Part shown: positions 28,098 to 42,869 of the stretch, piece after piece
How positions within the stretch are numbered: position 1 is the stretch's first letter
Layout of the letters: each line of letters starts with the position of its first letter
Source: Urechis unicinctus
Lineage: Eukaryota > Annelida > Polychaeta > Xenopneusta > Urechidae
Length of the DNA: 64,000 nucleotides
Assembly (NCBI GenBank): GCA_034190875.2
Contig: CM067349.1
Coordinates: 29,244,306 to 29,308,305 of the forward strand
Direction of reading: 5' to 3'
Notes under the pieces: model-generated
The model's input: the letters and a program-made list of their open reading frames with translations, nothing else
Databases searched by the model: none
Told to the model about the DNA's origin: nothing
Translations under genes and position numbers: made by a program

Positions 28098-29615
28098 TGC
28101 ATCTGACAGTGCATGGTTACACAAGCTACTTAAAAAAAAATTCTGCTCACCACGTTATTTGTACCGCGTTATGCTCCGTCGGATTTCATGCATGCGTACA
28201 ATTGTCAGACAGCCTGTTGTGAATAACTGCCGTTGCTGGGAACATCGAGACCTTTCATCAAAATAAGCCCGCATATTAATTTATGAAGTGCATACAGCTC
28301 GGTATGAATACCGTGTCTAACTCTGTCACAGATGTGCATATCACATCATCAATTATCATTTTTGTATCACAACGTATCACAATGTTTTGTTTCGCTATAT
28401 TATGCAAATCCGTGGGATATAATTTTAGGCGTGCCAATCGATGATCCAATGACTTGCAATTGTGATATTGTGTGTATATGCAAAATTATAAATCACTCTT
28501 GCGACATGTTTGAAAATTTATCTTTACTAGATGCGTGGATGCTATCATGTGGTCTATACTAATTGATCAACGCTGATTCAATGAAAATCTTTAAGTAGCT
28601 AGAAACAAGGGTTGTTAATTTTACTACCGTCTTGATTCACGGAACATAGCTCAGGCAATACGTCAGGTAGCATAGAATTGTTGACTGGATGATTGGGTGA
28701 TCTTACAATGTAATGCCTCAGACCGCCTATAACATGTTTTGACGTTGCTGAAAAAGCGACCATCTTGGTGCAAGCAGTCATACATAATTGGATAAGCTAT
28801 TATACTCTATTGATCTTTGACGCCATTACGTCCTGTTTGTGTTAGCTTAAACGTTAGCTGCCGATACGCATGTATTTGTGGATAAATGAGGGCACGAAAG
28901 CATATTAGTGCACTAATGTTTGCCAGAGAAAACATTGTGGTGCGTGTATGATTAGGGCCATCGGCATATTATTTTAGCTGCGCGATGGCCGCTAAAATAT
29001 ATCTCATTCCTAAAAAAAAGATAATCTACAAAATGTATTCATTCCTGGTTACCTGTTATGTTATTTATGCAATCCAATGTTGATAAAACTAGATCGTGAC
29101 AATCGTGGGTTCATCAACCCACTTATATATAATGTACAATACCAGATTAAATGGGCCGTGGAGGTTGATGTAAGGTCAAGTGACAGCCATCATAACGAAA
29201 AGGCATACTTGACGAAATGTCAAATTTGCAAAAAAATATCACACGGTCAATTACGTAACCAAACATAGTTTAAATTGAGCCGGAAAGTTGAAGAGATTGT
29301 GTTGCTGAGCCAACGAAAGTTTGAAACGAGCCGGAAAGCCTGTGAGATCGTGTTGTTGATAGCCGAATGTCTAGGATACAAAGTCCGTTCCCGTCTCCAG
29401 GAAAACAGATGTTCTTAACCTTTATTGCATACGGGCTTGATCGATATCTGTCCCATTCGGGTGATATACTTTGAGAGGAGCCCTATGCTTAACAATGCTA
29501 ACATATATATATATCGCTTTTAAAATACAAAAGCCCTATTGTCAGTGCCTACTCCTATTGAAAACGGCATAAAAGATGGCAAAAACATTCTTGACTACGA
29601 TATTTTCGAAGTCTA
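28098..29615 (+). repeat. Region B block 1, paralogue of 11875-12965
   Basis: Anchors as given for the partner. Relative to region A, this copy has an extra segment at about 29240-29555. That segment contains a two-copy tandem repeat: GTTTAAATTGAGCCGG at 29268 and GTTTGAAACGAGCCGG at 29319, period 51 bp. It also holds a short TA run. Confidence 0.85.
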
Positions 29616-31139
29616 GGATAGACAATACATATCTCGTTCATTAGACGATACATAAGAAAATGATATTGATGAATGGTTAACACCATTGGGATGATACAAA
29701 TACATTTTAGGTAGTAACGTAACATAAAAGTACTCCATTAGTATAAAATTGATGTAGAAATGATCAATTCTGCTATTGCAACTAAATTATTTATTATTTT
29801 AGGACGCCAGTATGCATGCTTTGCAAAATGCATTTAGATATTACCAAGCCCTTAACAAATTATATTTGGATGCCACTCGAGCAGGAAACATACCACAATT
29901 AACAACTGTCATTTAAAACAAACTTTAATTGATATCCACATGATAATCTGCAAGTGAAAGTCCGTTAAACTATAGCACCGTAATGCAATAGAACTAGTGC
30001 CTTTCGTGACCATTATAACAAGGAAAAACCTATGTTATACAACGCGCCTGTACAAATAAATACCACGTAATGTAAAAACATGCTAACCATGACAATGCCT
30101 TTTTTTAGAATACATTGACCATACTGTTATTAGGACAACCACTCAATTGCAACAAGGACAATGCATAACGGAAACATACAAGCGACAGCCTATAATTAAC
30201 ATGGCTATCGAGTTATGGGAAAGCCTCCGTGATACACAATACCACGAGGTATCAAGTCTTAGGCAGGCTCACAATCACGAGGCTGGTTGAATCACGGATT
30301 AATCAGGGTGGCGCATTGCGAATATATGGATTAGAAGAGATGGAGACAATCTCAGTCAACGGATGATTACATCAAACATAGTCGTGGCAAACATCGGTAA
30401 ATTATGACAGAAAGGTGGCAGCGAATGCCATATTAAATCCACTTATATTCGGCGATTACGCAAGCATGAACACCTAGCCACCTCAGACGAAGTCTTATAA
30501 ACCAGGTTATAATGGTGTTTGATTGCTGGTGATATAATATAGCGAGAGGTACTAACCGACTTCTTGTTTACATCTTTGTCGCTGTGTGTTATACGTATTC
30601 CGCTCTACACCAAAGGTTTAGTTAATTGTAGATTATCCATTGCAACCAGGCGGTTGGATTTTGAGTTTATCAAACATTAATCTTATAATTATTTGATGCT
30701 ACTTCTTTAGAACTATCTTAATATGGATATTAACAGATAATGCAGCAATCTTTTCCGAAGCAAATCAAATAATTGACTAAGCTTACAGCATATATTACCG
30801 TAGGCACATGGTTGTACCTATGAGGTATTCCATTGCAGATACGCATACCTAACTATATGTTGCTTTGTCCATCCTACAAGCATGAATGCGGTTATTGTCC
30901 GCCACAACTTACCTGGCCACAATGCCAAAACGTTTCTTATCGACATAGATAACATGGGCAGCAGAAACAAAAGTTAGTGTACGCGGTAGCAGACAAGCTA
31001 GCTCGTGTTATTGTCTGTCGCTAAATTCCAAGAACATTGAATATGAGCAGCAAATATGTTACTAAACACACTGATTGCATAACTCAGTACTAATTTGAGT
31101 GCATGCGAGTTCTCTGGCGACATATAGTCGCGCAAATAA
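29616..31139. other. Stretch without a recognised gene
   Basis: AT-rich, few frames over 60 codons, no recognised element. It lies between two blocks of region B. Confidence 0.45.
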
Positions 31140-32655
31140 GTTTTTACTTTTTCCATGTATAGCACTTACTTGAATAACGAAGCTGTTGCTTTGTTGTCTT
31201 GTTGATGGCCATGAATTATGAAAGCCGAAAATTAATATCTACAGCATATAAGGGTTCTTTTGAATCAAAAAAATAGATTCTATGGCACCCTATCGCACCG
31301 GAACTTGCTGAAGGTTTACATTAATTATTTAGTCATATGTTTACTGATGTTTTTTCGCGTAAACAAACCAACGGGGGATACTAGTCCATTTTATGGCATG
31401 AATGAAACGTGAGTTTAACACATCCTTGCTATTATACTGATTGAATATGTAGCATAGCAGTGAACATCATATCAACCGCCAATTAGGATTAAAATAACCT
31501 GTCAGTTGTGCACTGGCAGCATAATTCAAACAAAGATGCTCACCCATGGTACGTACCCATTTCCATGTATACTTCCCGTGACTTGGCCACTTCCTAACTG
31601 ATATTTCAGTTATTTTGATTGACATTCCCTTACTGGAAGGATAGGAAATGGACACCATTTCGAATAAATGCTATTGTATGTTCGACTTTGCTATTGACCT
31701 GAAGTGCGGGACATCATATACTGCTTTACGAAAAACATGCATGGAACCCAAAAGCGAGCGAAACGTTATATCCAATGCTCTGGTAACTGCTAGCTCGAGA
31801 TAGATGTGACAGCATCTAGTCTATTGGTTACTAATGACTTAAATATAATGAAATTGCATTCTCGTTCGGGAACAGGTGACACAAGCCGAAAACATTAGTA
31901 TCAATTGTATGCTAATTTAGTACTGCAAAACACTAAGTATTATGTTCGTGGTTTCCGTAATGCGGAATAAACGAAAACTGTATGAATAGGTTACGAGGAA
32001 GTCTTAGTACGATCATAAACGCTTCCACAACACGTATGCACACGCGCATACACATCATTAATAAGGCGCTCATTATATCAGCTGACATAGCTGCCATTGC
32101 ACAGCTCAGTACACTCTACTAAGCTGTTCATCTGCTCCTAGGTATAGCATCACTAGCAGGAATTGTGCCAGAGTAAGTGCAGCAAAGGTGTTTGCCATCA
32201 TATTGGACATTCTCACCAAACAATAACATCAGTGTGGAGTCGTTTATGTCATAAAGAACGAATGAGATATGTCAGTTATATGCAAACCATTTAGAGTTAT
32301 GAGGACGATGTGAGTGTGTCATGGCAAATAGCTTTGTGCTTCGTTATATGCTCGGTAGAATAATAGTTTTCGCAAACAGTAACATTTCCGTTAGTCTGAA
32401 CAACTGTTTTAGGTAGATAACTTCCTCTCAGAGCAAGTAATGACTTAAAGACGCTCATATATGATGCTGGACACCCTTACCATATATGATATTCATATAC
32501 TCTTATTTATTGACTGACTAAAGAAGGCTGCATAAAATATGGTATGAATTAGGAATTAGCACCAATATGCACCACGCAGCAAATGTTTCCTATCATAATT
32601 ATGATGATTCATCGCTGATATGTTGAGTGTTATTCGTTTTAGTACTGAGATGCAT
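31140..32655 (+). repeat. Region B block 3, first copy
   Basis: Matches 18655-20125 over nearly its full length, and its 31690-32400 part matches 34190-34935. Anchors include GCACTTACTT, CATGAATTATG, GAAACGTGAGTT, CACTGGCAGCATAA and CTCTACTAAGCTGTTCAT. Confidence 0.85.
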
Positions 32656-32669
32656 ATCTAATCAGCAGC

Positions 32670-33232
32670 ATATTTTAGTACATCGACGTTGTGCTGCTGT
32701 AACGAAGTAACGGCAGACGAAGTTGTGCTGCCAAATACATCCGAATGTTCTGAATGTGGCTTTGGACGGCTGCAGACATCTCCTGACCTATACATCATAT
32801 AAATAGATTAAGCAGACAAGATAAAACCTGTGTTTATGATATGCTCAATGACTGTAGTTTGTGCGAAAAGATAACAACCCAACGTTTCCGTCATAAGATT
32901 GATGCTTGTAGTTTTCTGCACTTTTGCTATTGTGGGGCTCCGCAATGACTGCATAAACATACGACTATACGTATGGATAACCGTTACAAAACTAAATATC
33001 CAATTATGACGAGATAATTGACACCAAGCTCTAATGATTTCCCCTTCTCCGTGTCATAATAACTTCCGCTCGAAGCAAACACAATTATACCACGATCAAC
33101 GACGACCTGCTTGAACGAGCGTAACATCGAAATATCGCACATAATGCTTGATACACAGCAAGCAACTATAATAAGCGGCATATGGGGAAACAAGACTTTT
33201 GCCTACCACAATAGATGAAAACCGCTGAATAA
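32670..33232 (+). repeat. Region B block 2, paralogue of 16815-17207
   Basis: Same anchors as its partner. It follows block 3 copy one and precedes block 3 copy two, which fits an ancestral tandem of block 2 plus block 3. Confidence 0.75.
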
Positions 33233-34189
33233 TATAGTATACTTATCACTATAATTAGTGAGGCATAGCTATTTACACACCGTGTTCGCGAACATCGTTT
33301 CGTTAGTCATAGGTTAATTATAGTTCGAATGAAATAGGATTCTTTGAACCGGCGACATTCCGAATATTTGATTACTCTCAATACGCATCAAAGCAGAGGC
33401 ACCAGTTAATTATTTGGTCCTTTTTGTCTCTTGGGAACACTTTGAAAGAGTATATAAGCATCAGAGTACGCTTATTTAGATGAAAAAAGCCCACATGGAA
33501 AGTGCAGGCCTCCCAAAGTGTATATGTGGGATAAAGTATAATTAACAAAATGCTTATGAGCACAACAATTTGGATTATAAGCAAAGGGCTGATGGGAAGT
33601 ACGACAGAATGATTACATCGACTTTCCTTGAAAAATTAACCTGAGAAGTCCGAAATTCACGTATTGTTTTCTTTAAAATCCTGTTATATGGACGACAGAT
33701 GTTCAGAAATCGCTTTTTTCGAAGATTCCTATGATAATATTGTTGCTGAGTACGGTGAACATTTGTCATTCGTAAGACCACGACATGTTTGCTTTCCAAC
33801 ACAACAAACGTGGACGCGCTGGCACATGACATAACGACAATTATATCTAACTACACATGTGACGCAGATAATACTTACCAATCGATTAACATGTGCTCGC
33901 CATCAGATATTTCAAACATTGGCGGGAAGTTGGAGAACATATCCGAAAGCGTCATGTGTCTGTCAAGCTAACACAAAGAACATCACAGATTTATTAATTC
34001 TTACCTCATGTGCTTACGCTCAATCAGTTACATATATACAGGTTAAAATGAACGAGCTTCACTTACTGGATGGGCATGAAAGCGGTTGATCATATGGAAT
34101 ATATGTTGCTGTATTTGCTGCTTTGTGAGCTGACATAACAAGCTTAGCCATAGTAAATCCAATGACAGCCTATCCTGCCTGTTTACACG
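33233..34189. other. Stretch without a recognised gene
   Basis: Short frames only. A weak similarity of about 45 bp to 59095-59140 (shared ACATGTGA followed by GATA) is too slight to annotate. Confidence 0.45.
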
Positions 34190-34935
34190 CTTCTCGTTGA
34201 CTCAGTCTCGAGTATTGATATAATATGACGTGTGGCATATCATTAATGTTTTACGAAGCACATCCATCGAAACTAATAGCGAGCAAAGGTTTAAGAGTCA
34301 AACTATTTTTATCTGCCATTTAGGCTGTAGCTGTTTAATTTAGACTCACAAATTGAACTATGGAACGTGTTTTTTCAATAAATGGTTGGATAGCTTTTTC
34401 TTCTGATCATTTTTGGCTCAAATATAACTGATGTGCATATTCGATTGGCGGGTATACCCAACTTTAACAGTTGGCACGAGGCAAAAACATCAGGATCCGT
34501 TAGGTTGATTGCTTACTGTCTTGATGTTTATAATCGCGAGCACCCCGAAACGCACGTAAACGCGTATATACACCATTCATCAAGCGCTTATTATATTTGC
34601 TGATATAGCCGTTATCAGCTTTTATACACTTTACTGGGGCGATTACTATAGAGTGGTATAATTTCATTGAATCTGAAGCCAGAACTAATCTAAAAATACT
34701 TGAAAGTACTGAATTGCAGCAAAAGTTTTGTGCGAACTTGATGGACCCATTTATTTGCCAGATACGAAAGAAATAAATCAGTAATGAGCAAATCTTTGTA
34801 CGGTTATGAGGGCGATATGATCGCATCTTGCTAAATAGCTGTGTACTTTGTTATCTAACAAAAGGAGTGTTATAACAAAAGACAAGTAGATAATAGGGCT
34901 CGTAGATATAACACATTTGAACCTTGGTAATGAGG
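34190..34935 (+). repeat. Region B block 3, second partial copy
   Basis: TTTACGAAGCACATCCAT matches TTTACGAAAAACATGCAT of the first copy; AGCGAGC with a following AA is shared. The end matches both 32045-32330 and 19430-19800 (ATTATAT, GCTGATATAGC / GCTGACATAGC, then the CACT/CTACT region). The offset from the first copy is about 2.5 kb. Confidence 0.75.
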
Positions 34936-35829
34936 AAGAGGGCCGCTTATCAAATTATCTCATGAAGTTGGACAATCTTTATCATAGTTAAACATTGTTT
35001 TCCAGCGATAGTAGCATTAATATAATGAATTGATCATGTAGGCCTAATAATATTCGAGACTATGAATTGCTCAAATATGACGCAATACAATATTGTACTT
35101 AAGGCGTACTGCTTAGACTGTCTTTGGTAAACTGAACAACTCAGAGGGAAGTAACGGAACAAAAACAAATGAATCGAAAGAAATGAATCGATCATAATGG
35201 GTATGTCTGTCGAATCGTCAGTGACCAATTATCTCCATACACTCCATTCCGTACATAAAGTATATGCGCTCGTCGCGCATGAGATTTAAGTTGCTCGCGA
35301 TTTTTTTACCATCATTGGGGTCGGTTCCCGGTGCATAGCTCCGAATGGGTGTCATTCGATCTATTAAGATTGCGATTACCATTGCGGGCAACACATTTGC
35401 CTCTCTTACCCCGGCAATACCCAGATAATACCTCATCATTCTCTTCCCTCCCTTTAATTATAATCGCATATCTCCTGTCCCGCCCTTTCCTACTCATTGC
35501 AATTATTTTCTCTGCTTGGCCAACATAATGCGCTACCACGAATTAACCATTGAATGACTCATCACTTTAGTGACCAGGTATATAGCATGGCTTGAATAGG
35601 ATGTTTCCATAGGAACAGGGCATTATCGGATGATGCTGCTTAATAATCTTGGGCGTTGGCTCATGATTATACCTCGTCACGATGATAGTCAAGATCGAGA
35701 GTTGTAAGCAATGCAGTCGTCTGGGAAGTGATATTGTTTGTAGCTGTTGTAAGATCGAGGTAGGTAAAACAAACAATCAGGTATTTTTTACCATGGCATT
35801 AGCCGATGAGACACACGGCGCACAAGTGT
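34936..35829. other. Stretch without a recognised gene; strand-asymmetric part
   Basis: Within it, 35220-35530 is pyrimidine-rich on the plus strand and less AT-rich than its surroundings. Two overlapping minus-strand frames (35218-35439 and 35312-35539) give unrecognised peptides. Confidence 0.4.
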
Positions 35830-36455
35830 AATCCTGGAAACGGAACCACGTGCCAACTGGTTCTATTCCTCAATTACCTTTGATATCAGTAAAACATTTC
35901 CCGTCTTCGATATCATTCTGTATCAAAGTTAAGTATGATACTGATTACAGTGATTTCGACGTGTTTTATTATGCGACACGTTCTTCCTGCTAAGTTGTAT
36001 AACGCATTGTTATGATCGATAACTTGCTCGAATGCGTGTTGTTACAATGTTTCCATTATCTCCTGATATGAGGCTATTCAGTAACTTCACATATAGAAGA
36101 AGCAACGAAGTTGAGTGCTGTACAATATTTGTAACATTATAAGCTTAATTTGGATTATATTCAAGACATATCCTTTGGCCACAACAGCGGCGCGTTAAAG
36201 ATATGGAAATATATTTGCCCAACGCTTGCCAGAGCGTGACTTCGAGTCTTTGTTGACAAGCCAGCCGAGATCACTAAACTGGCATTCAGTGTTCGATACT
36301 TCGAATAATATTTGGTCATACTAAGTCATCATTGGAAGTGAACAAAATGGTTTAATATTGGTGTAATGTGAGTCTGATGGAACGGTATAATCTCTTGCAG
36401 GTCAAGGTCAAGAGTCTCAGCAAAAGGTCACATTTGTGGTATCGATGCCAACCAG
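35830..36455 (+). repeat. Region B block 4, paralogue of 21165-21880
   Basis: Clear colinear partner with the shared 20-mer TTCCATTATCTCCTGATATG and the words that follow. It is slightly shorter than the A copy through indels. Confidence 0.9.
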
Positions 36456-37912
<1,457 letters not shown>

Positions 37913-40900
37913 GGGGCAAATAGAGTTGGGTCAAGCATTCGAGCCCATGGATTATGATCAAAATATCTATGTTGAGGACTCACTAATAACGCCATGTGGT
38001 ACATTAATCAGTTTACACGTTATAAAAAATCGACTGAGAAAGATGCCGTTAGTTTAACCATGGATACCGTTTTTTACTGTATCGAGGTTAACAATCGTTG
38101 GTAACGAGGCACATATACTCTCTCTCTGTATTATAATACTTATTAGGTTGTCGTCATATCTGCCTTGAGCACTGAGCTGTGTTATCGTGCAAAGACTCAC
38201 ATGATAACATATTATCTGATCCTATGCTGCAATCTATTTTCCCCTGTGGATGCTGCGCTAGTCTGTTCTACAGAGGGACAGTTAGACTTCCGGCTTTAAG
38301 CGCCACGATGTATGCACGACTACGCCTTACATATAATGCGTTAAATGTACTATAAAGCGATTGTGTACCCTGTCTTACATTTGATATCAGTCGTCCATTT
38401 ACGCAGTGTATAATTATGATTACATTAGCAGAACTAGATGTTACGTTGAGAGCGCTCAATCACTGTTCGACTATTAGTGAACTTGTATATAGCCGGAATG
38501 TGTGCTTAGTGACAGCTAAATTTTACATGATTATATTGGACACATATAGTTGAATAAATAAAGGGGTGGAAAGTAAATGTTGCTTTGAGTGACAAAGAGT
38601 AGCGTAAGTGATTAGCACAATAATTCTCGGTTATAAGGGCCATGGAACGGTGAGAGATAGTCCCTTAATCTGCAAACTTGCATTTCCGCATTTGTTAACT
38701 CAAATCATAGTAGTTACAATGAGGAGGGAGATGTAGTGTAACAGAATACTTAATTTGACAGGGTCATGAGTATGCAACATATGTTATTGGAAACGAACAG
38801 CAAAGTTTAGAGAATCGGCTAACGCTAAATTATTTTAATGGTGAATAGGCAATTGTTTTACAATTAATTGCATCATTTCTTGATGTTTTATTGTGCTAGA
38901 AATGTTGATTTAAGGTTGCATAGATAGTCAATATGGGCTGAATCAGCTTCGATACTTAACTTCTTTTAGAGTCAATATCAACTCATTGTCTCTATGTACA
39001 AAATCAATCATAATTATTGCATTTCAAACAAATGGATCGCAACCTCTCTAATAGGCTGGCAAATCTTCTTTGGGATAATAATCGACCGCTCACCGCACTT
39101 AGCAATGAAAATTAAGAAACGTTTTACAACATCCTCACAATTGTAAATGTAATTCTTTTTGCAAGTAATTGTGTTGAGTAATTTATAGGGACTAGGGACG
39201 CGAATGCTTATTTCGCCCGCATTGGTCCTGTGACACTGCGCTCTTCCTTTAAATACTATCGATTTATTGCTTTACTCAATGTTTTTCCGTCACAGATTTG
39301 TGCGTTTGTTAGGCTTACCCTATGCATTGTATTCCACGCATCCATTGGGGATATAGCCTAAATGTATTGCGAAACGAAACGAATATAGTCCACCGCTATA
39401 GATTCGAAAGACATTTGCAAAGATATCAGTAAGATGGGTGATACACTACTATTCCTCTTAATAATGTTGCATAAATAGTTTTTGATAATGGCTTACTTGC
39501 CATTCTTAATATTAGAAGGAAAGACAGTGTCATTAATCGGCACGTTAAGGAGACAAAAATTGGTAAAATCCGTCATACACTATATACCCTCCAATAATCT
39601 ATTTGGAACGTTATGGTCACGCTAATATGTCGATCTACAATGATTGTAGCTGGATGCTCTCAAATAGTAGTACAATTGTTTTGTCCGCTCAGTGCCATTT
39701 GGAATGTGACACGCGTTTCAACATTAATAAGCCACAGTCATTGTGCACAATGAAGCTTGAATTAATAATTTCACTTTTGTACGTTGTCATGCCCTGCAAA
39801 TAAGCGTCAGATACTGTCATTATGCCAGATTCGTGGCTGATAATGGTGCAGGAAGGCGTCCTAAAAGAGAGCCTGAAGCAAGTGGTCTCTTTACATGAAT
39901 AAGGGAAAACCTCGCTCTCATTTAAAATCGATGAACCCAGCAATAGTCCCCCCTCACTGGGACTAATGATGCATACACTATGTATGATGCTGTGTTGGTT
40001 GGAATCATTAAGGTCCCACTAACAATATGTGAATATATATTAAGTCTATGATGACATGTTGCACATAACCGTTTGTGCAACTACATGCATGAATTTATAA
40101 CAACAAAATAAATAGTCAAAATCCAACAATTATTGCCCAACTGCAAGGTATGCATTTTGAATATTTATCTACGATTTCTAAACAAGGCGTCGGTGTCGTA
40201 CAAACTAGCGAACCTTTTGTCTGTTTATCTGTGAAGACGGTCGGAGGTTCCCCAAATGACGCTTTCCTTTTCGTTTTTGATTGTTATCCCAGCATCTCAC
40301 GAGTTCTCATTAGTCTCTCTGTTTGTTCGTTCCAGACTTCATTAATCTTCCATATTCAATTCTTGACCAATACCGATTCCTTCTTCGATTGACTCACTGA
40401 CCAAAATTTGTTTTTCATCATAAAAATTATATCGCAGGTTCATGCTACGAATCAGGCTAGGCATCATTTACGTTTAAAATAAGCATCCCCTGAGTGCTCA
40501 TAACAGCTCTTGTAACAAAATATTCCGATATTATCATGGCAATCCTGAAGCTAAACATTGTCATACATCGTCAAAAGCTTAATGTCGCTACAATAGAAAT
40601 TAGTTGATGCCGTCTTATTTCCGAATCAGGTTTTTATTTGACACAATTTGACATGAAGTCACTACCTGATAGAAAGCTCCATAAATACAAGCTAGGTTTA
40701 AGATTATTAGGCGCAGAAACATTACTTGCCGTAGGTTGGTATATAAAACGGCAGCTTCACAGCACTGAACATTTTTATTGATATGAACGATTTGTACATT
40801 TTTTATATGGGTGTAGACCAAAACACAAAAGCAACTTTTTTTACTGCATGTGGAAGAGTAATGATATGTGTTCTGTCACTGTAAGATAATGCAATCATTG

Positions 40901-42869
40901 ATTATGAATATTAAAACAGCAACAACATTTACATGGTTTGAACATTTATATGTATAATTATATGGTTTGTCCATTAATGTGCAGAATTTGTAGGTTTAGT
41001 TATTTGACATGCGAGAGTATACGTCAAACGAAGAAGTGAGCAATAACCAAAGCCATCAATAACATGTAACCTCAGGTCGCCAAATCGTTGCATCACATGT
41101 TACCATATTAGTTTTTTGTTAACATTGCCCAGAATTATGTATATGCGGTTACATTATTTGACTATTATCACGTATTGGTAATAGTACATTCACATTTTCA
41201 ATTAAGACACAGTATTACTAGTGCAGCAAAGCTTATAATATGGTAAGTGAATGCTTTGCATATTTCACGAATTACAGATTATGCCAATTGATGTGGGATA
41301 TTATTGGTATATGCGGGAGCAACTATCTGTCTTGCTGCCATTTCGTATATAATCTCTAAACAGACGAGTTATTAACCTTTCGGTGCAAGTGGCAGCGATT
41401 TGATACGCCTCATTTGTATAAATAGAATGATGGCTATGCATTCGAGCGATTCAACCATTGAATCTCAAAAGGACAGAACAATGAAGCTAATCCTTCCATT
41501 ATCCTGGTGAACATTCTACCGAGAAAGGTAAAGGGTCGAATTCTGAAGCATATGCGACATAATTTCTTCCATCGTTTACAGTACTCGTGAACATGAGACT
41601 ATATACAACATTCGATATTTGCTCATGATAAGGTAACATCTTAAGTGACAATCGTGTGCCGTTTCCGCCGCTTATTCATTTTGACATGTAGAGATATTCT
41701 AGTAATCGAATCACATTTGCACACAACAGCAATCATATACCATATTTAGTCTCGCTCATCAACATAACACAGTCTGTTTCATTCTTTTGCAAACAATACA
41801 TTTCTGGTTGTCGGATATTCTGCCAACAGATTTACACCCGCTTGCACAGCTATGGTGAAATTGACATACCGGTTTCACACAGATTCTTGCGCCTCTCGAG
41901 CACGTTTGTAGTGTCTAATATATATTGTTCTGAAAAAATGCTGTCGGATCTTTGTTTAACATATGTGCGCAACATACGAAATGTTCCTTGTGAACAACGT
42001 AAAACAGTGATACTAAGCAACCAATATGAGCACTACTGCTTTCAGACGTTGCAGAAGTGGCAGCTATAGACATTTGACTCGCTGTGTAGATTTGATATGC
42101 TTAAATTCGAAGGGCGATTAGAAGATATTTATTGGATTTAGATATTAGCTTTCTTCAACAGGGCGTCTTCAACACCATTGTCTCAAATTCATTTATCATG
42201 TTATTTGTCGTATAACATACTCATGTTATGGCAAACCAGACACCCACAACATGCACGGAATTCAATCAGATACCGTTCGTATGTCGTCTAGTACACACGG
42301 GTATCTATTTACAATACTGTCAATGTTTATATATTTGCAACTGGGACTGTTGTCGATTATATTTTTCAAATCGTTGAGCGTTATTGCACCAAATATATGC
42401 CATTAGGCAGCAAAAAGAAATACCCTTTGGAGCTCTTGCTTTTGCTTTCAGCTTTTTTATCTATGCAGTAAGCAGAGAACAGGAAATTGCGTTACAGCTG
42501 CAGCCATAAATAATTTTATCAAGAGTGCAAATAGCGGATACAGTCCGCTGCCTCGTAGTTATTTTCTCGCTTGCACTCATTCGATGCTCAAATGCTACTT
42601 AAGGCAAGGAACAATATGTCTTGAGACAACGAATGCTTATGGAAGTCCAGTGTAGCTGTGACAGACGCATACGATGATGCGATTGTATATTTCCACTGGC
42701 TTAACGAATAAATGTTGTATCAACTACAATACTTAAGACACATCACGATTCTGATCAAAATATCGTGCTGACATGTTGTTTACTGGCATATGACTTGCAT
42801 ACCTAACGTGCGTGCCTACTGGGATGAGTACAACTCACTGATATGCACTTTGTAGCAACTGATGTAGTC
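37913..42869. other. Long stretch without a recognised gene
   Basis: No frame above about 85 codons, no microsatellite longer than a few units, no RNA gene and no paralogue that I could align by eye. This is the quietest 5 kb of the window. Confidence 0.5.
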
